A stretch of 64,000 nt of DNA from Blumeriella jaapii (Eukaryota; Ascomycota; Leotiomycetes; Helotiales; Drepanopezizaceae), in contig VWND01000003.1 of the NCBI GenBank assembly GCA_009599575.1, forward strand, positions 1,440,001 through 1,504,000, in the 5' to 3' direction. Made by a program: the position numbers and the translations under genes. The notes under the pieces were generated by a model. That model saw nothing but the letters and a program-made list of their open reading frames with translations. It did not search any database and was not told where the DNA came from. Positions 1-10,844 of the stretch are shown piece after piece; position 1 is the stretch's first letter; each line of letters starts with the position of its first letter.

Positions 1-150
1 CTATACGTAGTTGCTGGGGTGACACGAGAGGTGGCAACAGAGTGAATCGTCACAGATAAAAGCTCGAGAACGCGTTTTTTTCGAACGGAAGGATAGTATA
101 ACGATTTATTCTGTTGCCATCTCTCGTGTTATTCTAGCAATTACGTATAG
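1..150. repeat. Inverted repeat, 50-bp arms around a 50-bp spacer
   Basis: Bases 1-50 and 101-150 are reverse complements apart from eight positions. At all eight the left arm has G where the right arm, read in the same orientation, has A. The outer ends are CTATACGTA and TACGTATAG. No coding capacity is visible. The form suggests a MITE-like element or a decayed transposon end, and it may continue left of the window. Short direct repeats (AGCAATTACGTATA and TGCAAGCTTTT) follow up to about 190, and 190-390 is AT-rich sequence with nothing recognisable. Confidence 0.75.
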
Positions 151-390
151 CTGCAAGCTTTTTAGCAATTACGTATAAATGCAAGCTTTTTGGTCTTTTA
201 ATAAATCTTTTTATTAATTATAAAAATTATTTATATATATAAGGCTTTTTTTTTTTAGCAATTTCTGCTTTCTGCAGTTGTTGATTTTAAATAAATATTT
301 TTGTTACAGAACCAAAGGCTCGTTTCTTATATTATGTGAATACGGCGACCAGTTGACTGATCTCCCAGCCCTTCGACTGATTAAATCGTT

Positions 391-3300
391 ATAAATAAGT
401 TAATAAATTAGTAAATTAGTAAATTAATAAATTGATAAGTCAGTAAACTAGTAAGTCAGTAAAATAGTAAGTTAGTAAATAAATAAGTTAGTAAGTCAGT
501 ATGTTAATAAGTTAGTAAATCAGTAAATCAGTAAGTCAGTAAATCAATAAATCAGTAAGTCAGTAAATCAGTAAATTAGTAAGCCAGTAAGTCAGTAAAT
601 TAGTAAGCCAGTAAGCCAGTAAGTCAGTAAATCAGTAAATCAGTAAATCAGTAAGCCAGTAAGTCAGTAAGTTAGTAAATCAGTAAATCAATAAATCAGT
701 AAATCAATAAGTTAATAAATCAGCAAATCATTAAGTTAGTAAATCGGTAAATTAATAAATCGGTAAATCAGTAAATAAGCTAATAAATTAATATATTAGT
801 AAATCAGTAAATCAGTAAGTTAGTAAATCAGTAAGTTAATAAGTCAGTAAGTTAGTAAATCAGTAAGTCAGTTAGTAAATTAGTAAATCAATAAGTCAGT
901 AAGTCGGTAAGTCAGTAAGTCAGTAAGTTAGTAAATCAGTAAGTCAGTAAATTAATAATTTAGTAAATCAGTAAGTTAGTAAATCAGTAAGTCAGTAGGT
1001 TAGTAAATCAGTAAGTTAGTAAATCAGTAAGTCAGTAAGTCAGTAAGTCAGTAAGTCAGTAAGTCAGTAAGTCAGTAAGTCAGTAAGTCAGTAAGTCAGT
1101 AAATCAGTAAATCAGTAAATCAGTAAATTAATAAGCCAGTAAGTCAGTAAATTAGTAAATCAGTAAGTCAGTAAGTTAGTAAGTCAGTAAGTCAGTAAGT
1201 CAGTAAGTTAGTAAATCAGTAAATCAGTAAATCAGTAAGCCAGTAAGTCAGTAAGTTAGTAAGTCAGTAAATCAGTAAGTCAGTAAATCAATAAGTTAAT
1301 AAATCAGCAAGTTATTAAATCAGTAAATCGGTAAATTAATAAATCGGTAAATCAGTAAATAAGCTAATAAATTAATATATTAGTAAATCAGTAAATCAGT
1401 AAGTTAGTAAATCAGTAAGTCAATAAGTCAGTAAGTTAGTAAATCAGTAAGTCAGTTAGTAAATTAATAAATCAATAAGTCAGTAAGTCGGTAAGTCAGT
1501 AAGTCAGTAAATTAGTAAATCAGTAAGTCAGTAAATTAGTAATTTAGTAAATCAGTAAGTTAGTAAATCAGTAAGTCAGTAGGTTAGTAAGTCAGTAAGT
1601 TAGTAAATTAGTAAATCAGTAAGTCAGTAAGTCAGTAAGTCAGTAAGTCAGTAAGTCAGTAAGTCAGTAAGTCAGTAAGTCAGTAAATCAGTAAATCAGT
1701 AAATCAGTAAATTAGTAAAAGTAAGCCAGTAAGTCAGTAAATTAGTAAATCAGTAAGTCAGTAAGTCAGTAAGTCAGTAAGTCAGTAAGTCAGTAAGTCA
1801 GTAAGTCAGTAAATCAGTAAATCAGTAAATCAGTAAATCAGTAAATCAGTAAATTAGTAAATCAGTAAATCAGTAAATTAATAAGCCAGTAAATCAGTAA
1901 ATTAATAAGTCAGTAAGTCAGTAAGTCAGTAAGTCAGTAAGTCAGTAAGTCAGTAAGTCAGTAAGTCAGTAAGTCAGTAAGTCAGTAAGTCAGTAAATCA
2001 GTAAATCAGTAAATCAGTAAATCAGTAAATTAGTAAATTAGTAAGCTAGTAAATCAGTAAATTAGTAAGTCAGTAAGCCAGTAAGTCAGTAAGTTAGTAA
2101 ATTAGTAAATTAGTAAATTAGTAAATTAATAGATTGGTAAGTTAATAAATTAGTAAATCAGTAAAATAATAAATTAATAAATCAATAGGTTAGTAAATTA
2201 ATAAATTAGTAAGTTAGTAAATTAGTAAATCAGTAAGTCAGTAAATCAGTAAATCAGTAAGTCAGTAAATCAGTAAATTAATAAGCCAGTAAGTCAGTAA
2301 ATTAATAAGTCAGTAAGCCAGTAAGTTAATAAATCAATAAGTCAGTAAGTCAGTAAATCAGTAAATCAGTAAGTCAGTAAGTTAATAAATCAGTAAGTCA
2401 GTAAGTCAGTAAATCAGTAAATCAGTAAGTCAGTAAGTCAGTAAATTAGTAAGCTAGTAAATCAGTAAGTTAGTAAATCAGTAAGCCAGTAAATCAGTAA
2501 ATCAGTAAATCAGTAAGTAAGTCAGTAAGTCAGTAAATTAGTAAGCTAGTAAATCAGTAAGTTAGTAAATCAGTAAGCCAGTAAATCAGTAAGTTAGTAA
2601 ATTAGTAAATTAGTAAATTAATAAATTAGTAAGTCAGTAAATTAGTAAATTAATAAATTAATAAGTCAGTAAATTAGTAAGTCAGTAAAATAATAAGTTA
2701 ATAAGTTAATAGGTTAGTAAGTCAGTAAGTTAGTAAGTTAGTAAGTCAGTAAATCAGTAAATCAATAAATCAGTAAATTAATAAGTCAGTAAATTAATAA
2801 ATTAGTAAGCCAGTAAGTCAGTAAATTAGTAAGCCAGTAAGCCAGTAAATCAGTAAATCAGTAAATCAGTAAGTCAGTAAGCCAGTAAATCAGTAAGTCA
2901 GTAAGTCAGTAAATCAGTAAGTCAGTAAATCAATAAGTTAATAAATCAGCAAGTCAGTAAGTCAGTAAATCGGTAAATTAATAAATCGGTAAATCAGTAA
3001 ATATGCTAATAAATCAGTATATTAGTAAATCAGTAAGTCAATAAGTCAGTAAATTAGTAAGTCAGTAAGTCAGTCAGTAAATTAGTAAATTAGTAAGTCA
3101 GTAAGTCGGTAAGTCAGTAAGTCAGTAAGTCAGTAAATCAGTAAGTCAGTAAATTAATAATTTAGTAAATCAGTAAGTTAGTAAGTTAGTAAGTCAGTAG
3201 GTTAGTAAGTCAGTAAGTTAGTAAGTCAGTAAGTCAGTAAGTCAGTAAGTCAGTAAATCAGTAAGTCAGTAAGTCAGTAAGTCAGTAAGTCAGTAAGTCA

Positions 3301-3660
3301 GTAAGTCAGTAAATCAGTAATTCAGGAAATTAATAAATCAGTAAATCAATTAGTAAATCAATTAAACATTATATAAATTTATAAATCAAAAATTAAATCA
3401 GTAAGTCAGTAAGTCGGCAAGTGAGTAAGTCAGTAGGTCAGTACAGTAATTTAGTATTTACAATAAATTAATTATTAAACAAGTTAATAAGTTATCAAAT
3501 CAATAATTAAGTATATACAGTAAGTCATTTAGTAAGTAAATTAAAAAGTAAATAAGTCAGTAAGTTAATAACTTAGTATAATAATAAGTAAGTAAGTCAG
3601 TAAGTCAGTAAGTCAGTAAGTAATCCAGTAAGTAAGCCAGCAAGTCAGCAAGTAAGTCAA
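391..3660. repeat. Large degenerate GTAAGTCA/GTAAATCA tandem array
   Basis: About 3.3 kb consists almost entirely of 4-bp words (GTAA, GTCA, ATCA, GTTA, ATTA) in an 8-bp register such as GTAAGTCA. The most homogeneous stretches are near 1029-1110, 1620-1700 and 1910-2000. A marker segment containing AATAAGTTAATAAATCAGCA recurs near 707, 1289 and 2932 with similar flanking variants (CGGTAAATTAATAAATCGG, then a GCTAATAAAT block), so long blocks were duplicated above the basic unit. No ORF survives. Subtelomeric, centromeric or simple satellite origin cannot be decided from sequence alone. Confidence 0.9.
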
Positions 3661-5722
3661 TGAGTATGTAAGCATACCAGCATTCGAACGCGAGCAAGTC
3701 ACCGTTTCGCGGCTTTCCACGCAAGAGGGAAAAGAACAGGAAGGGAAAAGAGTAGGTACAGTACAGTATCTGTAAAAGGAACTGACTACATCTGGGTACT
3801 GTACTGTACTGTAAAGGGTGTACTATACTGTAACTAGAGCTAAAGTGTAATGGTTGGGTAGTGCGGCGATTACGAAAAGATCACGGTAACCAGTACTGTG
3901 CTGTACTGTACTTTACCAACAGTACAGTGGCATAGATTCATTTCTCCGTAGGCACGCAGGCTTGCGATCTATCTCTTCCACGCGGTGTCGCGATTGTACC
4001 TATACCGTACCAACAGGACATGCAGTATCTGCGCTGTAGCACCGAGTGACGTAAAATCGATTGGCTGAGGAAGGGAAAGCAAGCAGAGAACCTACAGTAT
4101 GTACTGTATGTACACACAGTACAGCACAGTAACTATGGTTCAGTAGATACATACACAGTAGTACAGTACAGTACCTGGTTTCTACATCTTAATCCCTACA
4201 GGCCCCCCACCCAACCATGCAGTATTTACTTCACGAAGAGAATAGTTGTGTACTGCAGCCAATCAATCGATCCAAAGTTGCAACCGTCACGAGTTTTGAT
4301 CTTCTCTTTCTACCTAAGCGAGAGCTGGATAACGTTATACCGAACGAGCACAATGGAAAGGACCGGTTCCTGGAAAATTAGATGGAATGCAGCTTGGTCC
4401 GAGAAAGTACTGTACAAACTTACGTTTCTTCCACTGGCAAGATCATGTTATAGTACGCGCACCTCTTGAGACCCGACCCCAAACCAGACCTCCCACATCT
4501 CCCACATCAACAATTTCCAAGCTGCTCACTTACAGTACATACTGTACCTCGGAATATCGCCCTCCCAGCGGGTTCCAAAACCCTCATCGCAAGCCAAATT
4601 GTGGCGGAAAACAAATGGCCCTCGCACCGAGAGATTGCCGGACCTCGATGCCAAGCAGGGTTAGTGTGGCGGTCTGACCTCGACCCGCTCCGCGGTTTTG
4701 GCCGGGAACCATTGCTGAGAGCCCGTCCATCGGTTCAGGGGGTGAGAGCACGTGGGGGAGAGCTCTAACCGTTCAGACCACTTCTCTGTCTCCAGGCCTC
4801 AAGGTGGCAGGCCACCTTTGCTTCCGTTTTCATCACCTACCTATTCTGTGAGAAATATCTCAAAATATCACAACCCAACAAATCCTCAACCGCCATAGAG
4901 GAAGTTGCTGGGAGCAGCCCTGATTTGGGAAGTCGAGTTTCGGAAGAGCCCGGGCACGACGAAGCTGAATGGAAAAGCTAGTCGGGTATCCCTGCCTAAC
5001 GCCGCCAGTCAGCGTTTACGCTTGAGGCTGAAAGACCCAAGGTTGGATGGACCCTTGCCGCTTTGCGTTACCAGATGCAGAGCTTTTCGACTGCCGCGTT
5101 GACCTCGGAAATGGTCGAACGGTGAGCAAAACGTTCCGGGTGAATTTGACCGTGTAGCTAGAATCGGATGTCGCGCAAGTGCAATGTCGCAACGTTCCAC
5201 CGAGGGCAGAGGACACGGAGTCAAGACAGCGTGAGACTGGCATCTCTCCCTATCCACTCTGCCTTCACCCAAGGTCCGCATTCTCCCGGTCCATCCCGTA
5301 CTGCTCAGGGGAGCTCGTTGTCGACCATCGTCGTGCGCTCTCCCGGCGACCAGTCGTTGAGCTCGATTCCGTCAACTCGATCCATTCATCCCCTGTGATA
5401 TCCACTTGTTGTCCTGTCTGATATCCACTGAAATAGCTTTTCCACCTTGATCGGGAAAGGTGCTCTGCAATCCTGGACCCGCTGAATCTCCCGCGTCTGG
5501 TTCGCCAACCAGCCAACGGCCACAGATCGCCAGGAGGAGGCCTGAGGATGTCAACCGAGGACTAAGCGTGTCCTTTCCTCCCGGGCAGAAAATCTCTTCC
5601 TCGATCTTCCATCTCAATTGAACTTCAGTTTGCAAAGTTCAACAACTCCGTATCGCCACTCCACTCTCTCCAGACCTTTTGACCTTCCCATCATTCCCGT
5701 CCTCTTCACCACCTCTCACACA
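3661..5722. other. Intergenic region upstream of atp9, with ACAGT pentamer tracts
   Basis: No convincing gene is seen. Between about 3755 and 4180 the sequence is full of TACAGTACAGTA and TACTGTACTGTA words, the first cluster of a pentamer family that recurs through the window. From about 4800 to 5720 it is ordinary promoter and 5' leader sequence for atp9. The short ORFs here have no recognisable domain. Confidence 0.6.
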
Positions 5723-6309
5723 ATGGCTGCCCGCATGTTCGCCCCCAAGGTTGCTTCCCTCATGGGATCCACCTCCGCTAAGGTCGCTCGTCCTGTTGTC
5801 CGCAGCAGCATCAAGAGCTCCCAACGCGCCTTCTCCGGTACGTAACCATCCGACCTGAGCCAATTGAACAATCGGTCTCCAGCAGATCGACTGATCTCTG
5901 CGCACCAATTGGTTCCAACCGGCTACCCAGGATCCCAGGATGCCTGCTAACGAAGAGATTTCCAGGTGCCTCCATCCGCTCCAACGGCCCATTCCAGACC
6001 ATGAAGCGTCAACAAGCATCCCAGATCCTCTCCGCCACCCGTAACGTGGCCGGCAAGCGTCAATTCAACTCCGAGATCGCTACCGCCATGGTCCAGGTCT
6101 CGCAGAACTTGGGTATGGGTTCCGCCGCCATCGGTCTCGGAGGTGCCGGTATCGGTATCGGTATGGTCTTCGCTGCTCTCCTGACCTCCGTTGCCCGCAA
6201 CCCCAGCATGCGTGGTCAACTCTTCTCCTACGCCATTCTCGGATTCGCTTTCGTCGAGGCCATCGGTCTGTTCGATCTCATGGTTGCCATGATGTGCAAG
6301 TACGTGTAA
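5723..6309 (+). CDS. atp9: ATP synthase subunit 9 (c subunit), mitochondrial precursor
   Basis: Proteolipid c subunit of the mitochondrial F1Fo ATP synthase rotor in the inner membrane. Exons are 5723-5837 and 5966-6309 (152 codons), with a 128-nt GT-AG intron in the presequence. Residues 1 to about 75 form an Arg/Ser-rich mitochondrial presequence. The mature part has two hydrophobic helices joined by a polar RNPS loop. The proton-carrying acidic residue is Glu136 in FVEAIGLF. Length matches Neurospora-type nuclear atp9 precursors. ATG 5723 was chosen because it begins a typical presequence (MAARMF); an in-frame ATG-like start further upstream (5618) would add 35 uncharacteristic residues. 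The gene stands alone on the plus strand between long intergenic stretches. Confidence 0.96.
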
Positions 6310-8134
6310 ATGGATAAGCAAGGATTCGCAGGAGAGGGGTCGATTGTGGCGGCCGTGGTCCACCCATAGACGGCGACAGACTGTTGATAGACGGACGGTA
6401 GCTGGATAGATCGGTAGACTGTACTATATTGGACTAGAAGCATTCGAGTGAGGCAAACGGGTGGAAAGTTGCATTTAGCGGTCCGCAGCTCCTATAATCT
6501 CAAGCTCTCGTTCACCACTCATTTTCTGCTTCATGGTGAGTGTTCAAAGGGAAAACGTGAACGATGGACAAAACAAAGTACCGCTTATCTGAATTACGCG
6601 GTCAAGACAAGAAGAGACACCGTAACAGGTTAATGCGATACAGGTATGTGAAGCAAATGCGAACAAAACATGGATCAGAGTGGTGCAAGTACTAACACGA
6701 TATGAGCAGATCCGGGGCGACTGGGCCTTCGGACCGGGAGAATCATGTTGTTGACCGAACTGCGGCAAGGGCTTCGGGGCGTCGAAATCTTCCCGGCAGG
6801 TTCCTCGGGTCGAAGCAGTAAGCCTAGACAGCGACACAGACCTGTACAGTATGGTGAGTGCTCCAACTTGGGTAGTTGGCACTCGGTCTGAGCAAGGTGT
6901 CCCTGCCTCCACTCGACAACTGGGCGATCTGATAATCAGCCGGAAGTGTCAGTGAATATTGGTCAGCCTAGCCAATGACGATGGTCCCGGCTAGAGCTGG
7001 AGAAAGAGCTGACGCAAGCAATGAGTAGATGATTGCAAGCGTGAGTGAATTGCTCTTGGGCATAATGGGAGCTCTCGCTTGGGTAACCTCCGGCCAAAGA
7101 GTCGAGTTGGAGCGGTACTGTACGTAGGTAGAGTAGTGTACAGTATGTATGTGCCTTGTCCTGCCCAGCATTACCCAGGGGAGAATGAGTAGGCGAGCGA
7201 GCTGGAGGCAGGGGAGGGAGCACCGTTTGTGATCGAGGATAGATGGTGTTCCATCTCGGGGGCCAGGTCATCAATGTGCTTCCGAAGTACGTGTGTACTG
7301 CACACGATCTCCCGCGTGGACCGAAGCATGATGCACGGCATCGTGTGGGAAGAGAGAGAAACCATCGTTCAACTGTAGTCAAGATCGAAACAAGAGGCCG
7401 AGCAACAATGCTATGATGCTGGTGGGCCGCGCTCTCTCTCCCACCGGGCCCGTGGGTGGTGAGTGAGGATTAGAGCGAGCGCCACAGCGAACCTTGTGAG
7501 GTTGAAGTGTGTTGTTGTATGGAGAGAGGAGAGAGAGTGGGAGAGAATGGAGAGAGGAGTGCGGGAATGAAGGAGGTAAAGTAGATGATGGATGGAGACG
7601 GCAGACGGCACACGGCAGACGGCACGGCCTAAGGAAGGAAAGTACAATGTGGAAATGAGGGGAAGGCAGGGGCGATCGGACAGACTGCGGGGCCCCGCAT
7701 TCTTATTGGTGATTGGGGTGGCAACTAAGCCGGACTGGGCCTGGCGGCTATCGTTTAAGCGAATGAGTGCTTGTCACTAAGTCCACCCCCTCAAATGCTA
7801 AGTACTGTAGCACCGGAACCAGTGCCGGTCCGGTCGGTCCGGTCGGTCCCGGTGGATTGATCATTCGTTCAACAAAACATCATCCCATCACCGTACAACC
7901 ACAACCACAACCACAACCAATCTACAACCACAACTAAAACCACAACTAAAACCACAACTAAAACCACAATTACAACCACAATTACAACCACAACTACAAC
8001 TACAAGGATAACTACAACTACCATCCTCCTTCTATTCCATCCATCATCCAACCATCCCTCATCCTTGCTTCTCAACCTCCACGGTCTCACTGTCTCACTC
8101 AATTCACTGTCTCAGTCTCACTCACCCACCCACC
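6310..8134. other. Intergenic region, no gene seen
   Basis: There is 1.8 kb without a supportable ORF. A few ACAGT pentamers occur near 6846 and 7120-7146. Purine-rich GAGA sequence lies near 7510-7560. Just before the next gene, 7896-8010 is a run of ACAACC-type hexamers followed by CT-rich sequence, which probably forms the core promoter and 5' leader of the epoxide hydrolase gene. Confidence 0.55.
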
Positions 8135-9545
8135 ATGGCACCCCCGGAACCCTACACCATCGCCGTCCCTCAGTCCCAAATCGACGACCTCAAGACCAAG
8201 CTCGCCCTCGCTACCTTCCCCGATGAGCTGGCCGCCTCGGACTGGGACCTCGGCGTGCCGCTGCTCGACATGAAGCGTCTCGTCCAGGCCTGGGAAGCCT
8301 GGGACTGGCGACAGGCCGAGGAGCGCCTGAACAAGACCCTGCCGCAGTTCCATTTGCCCATCAACGTCGACGGCTTTGGAGACTTGGACATCCATTTCGT
8401 GTGGCAGCGCAGCCCCGTCAAGAACGCCATCCCCCTGCTGTTTGTTCACGGATGTAAGCGTCACGTTTCCTGCTTGCCCGCCCCCCTTTTCCGGTCCACG
8501 ATCAACTAGATGGTGGTATCCCATGAAGCATCACTGACTGCGAAACACAGGGCCGGGCTCCTTCCTGGAAGTGCACAAGATCCTCGATCTCCTCGCCAAA
8601 CCCGGCGGCCCGGCCTTCCACATCGTCGCACCCTCCCTCCCCAACTTTGGCTTCAGCGAGGGCCCGAAGCAGCGCGGCTTCGGCGCCGCGCAGTACGCCG
8701 AGACGTGCAATAAGCTGATGCTCGCGCTCGGCTATCCGGAGTACGTGACGCAGGGCGGCGATTGGGGCTTCACGGTGACCCGCGCCATCGGTTTTCTCTA
8801 CCCGGAGCACTGCAAGGCCTCGCACATCAACATGATCAGCGCGGACGCCCCGACCTTCAAGAAGCACCCGCTGCTCGCCCTGCAGCACGCCCTGACCTCC
8901 TACTCTCAGAAGGACATTGACGGCTTCGCGCGCTCCGAGTGGTTCCGCACCGAGGGCCGCGGCTACAACCTGACCCAGTCGACGAAGCCCCAGACGCTGG
9001 CCTACGCGCTCAACGACAGCCCCGTCGCACTCCTGGCCTGGATCTACGAGAAGTTGCACGACTGGACGGACGGGTACCCGTGGACCGAGGACGAGATCTT
9101 CACGTGGGTCAGCATCTACCAGTTCAGCCGGATGGGTCCGGGGGCCGCACACCGGATCTACTACGAGATCACGCATACGAAGCCCGGACCGCGAAAGCCG
9201 ACTTTGGATGTGATCCGTAGCTATATCCCGCACGTGAAGCTAGGTTTGGGTATGTCTTCCTTCCTCTTTCCGCCATCTCCCCCCCCCCACACCAGCCAAG
9301 CTAAATCGCACAAAACAAAAACAGCCTACAACCCCAAAGAACTCATGGTCCTTCCGAAGACCTGGTGCCGCACCCTCGGCCCCGTCGTCTTCGAGTCCGA
9401 CAACGAGAGCGGCGGCCACTTCTACGCCTCGGAGCGCCCGGAGTGGCTGGCCCGCGACCTGCGCGCCATGTTCGGCAAGAAGGGCGGCGCGTACGGCGTC
9501 GTGCGCGGCAAGACGGGCTTCGATGACGCGCGGGCGAAACTGTGA
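8135..9545 (+). CDS. Epoxide hydrolase, alpha/beta-hydrolase fold
   Basis: Microsomal-type epoxide hydrolase with an N-terminal EHN lid region and an alpha/beta-hydrolase core, expected to open epoxides to diols. Exons are 8135-8453, 8551-9249 and 9325-9545 (412 aa). Splicing intron 1 creates the HGWPGSF oxyanion motif at residues 105-111, with the Trp codon split across the junction. The nucleophile is Asp177 in GGDWG, and the catalytic His is His371 in [10 protein letters not shown]. Intron 2 (75 nt) is a multiple of three without a stop, so its retention would insert 25 residues before the C-terminal His segment. The physiological substrate is unknown, and no secondary-metabolite genes flank it. 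ATG 8135 sits in a CACCATGG context. Confidence 0.93.
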
Positions 9546-10844
9546 TGGTGGATGTCTGTCGTATTCGTGCACGGAAGAGAGAGAGAGAGAGAGAGAGTGA
9601 CGGAAATCGTGGACGGAGAACGAGGTTTGTGATGCGACGTGTGTGTGTGTGTGTGTGTGTGTGAGTTTGGCTGAGCCAGTCACAACAGATACCTAGTCTA
9701 TGAAAAACAATCGCGATGTTGTGCATGTATATACCAAGAGCCTATCTACACTAAGTACTGCAAGTAAGTACCAACCACCCGACCGCCCGAGCTGCACAGC
9801 CCTTGTCCGATCGGGAAAAGGCGTCCGTCGGCCTCACTGTATGTACAGTACAGTACAGTACAGTACAGTATGCACACACACACACATCACGTCTCCCCGC
9901 GTACGCCTTTCCTGAACAGTACAGTACTGTAGTAATCACTCTGTTGGCGTGCCCCGATTTTTCCTTCCTTGCCTCCAACCATGTCTGCCATGCCCAGTTG
10001 ATGATGCATTCATTGTGTGTGTACTTTTCCAGCGCCAAACGTTCGACGTCTGTGCAAGTACGTACTGTACTGTACAGTACCTACCCAATCAAAGTAATAG
10101 TGGGCTGCCTTCCCACAATCATGTACTACAGTAGTACATACAGTACATACAGTATGTAGATACCTTAGCGAGATGCTCCTTGCCTGGGCAGTCTTCGCTT
10201 AAAACTCTTGGCTTACTGTACAGTACTGTACAGTACGGTACGCTTACAGTACAGGTACTGTACAGTATGCATGTGAATGGTTGGCTGGTATGCAACAACC
10301 TTGGGCACGGTAGCGATCGTAGACCGAAGAAAAAAGAGGGGACGCGCCAACATCATGGGCACAGGGAGATAGATGATTCACGTAGAACAATTGGCAAACG
10401 CATGTGTTGTGTCTCCATGTTGTGGCTCGTCCACCACCTCGCACACCTGTCTACCTGCCTCTCTCCTATCTATAAGTTGTGCCACCACTTTCGCTACTGC
10501 CCACCCGTAAACAGAGAGGGCTAGGCCTAGGTAAGGTAGGTACTCGTCCGGTACCAAGCCCCAAGAACGCCATCTTCCTCCCCCATCCCTCTTCCCCGTA
10601 GGCCAGTGAATTTAAAGTACCAGCTAATAATAAACACGTGTGAATCGAAAGAGGCCCACAACCCAATGGAAAATCTTTGAAGTTCTTTTGGTCAGCTTCT
10701 CCCAAGCCGAAGTATTATTCCACAATCCATTCCAAACCACCGACAACCCGTCGTAGAAAAGAGGTGTATCGAATGCGGAAAAAGTAAACGCGCGTCGCTG
10801 TAACGCAAAAGGAAACGTGAATTTTGGTGTGTCGCTAGTATGGT
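9546..10844. other. Intergenic region with GA, GT and ACAGT microsatellites
   Basis: No gene is seen. A (GA)n tract lies at about 9576-9597 and a (GT)n tract at 9638-9663. Dense ACAGT/ACTGT pentamer clusters occur at 9846-9870, 9922-9930, 10064-10080, 10123-10156 and 10216-10266. The small ORFs covering these tracts are repeat translations. Confidence 0.6.

Noticed and set aside
391..3660. CRISPR-like or coding repeat array
   Set aside because: There are no unique spacers between repeats, the unit is 8 bp, and the organism is a fungus.
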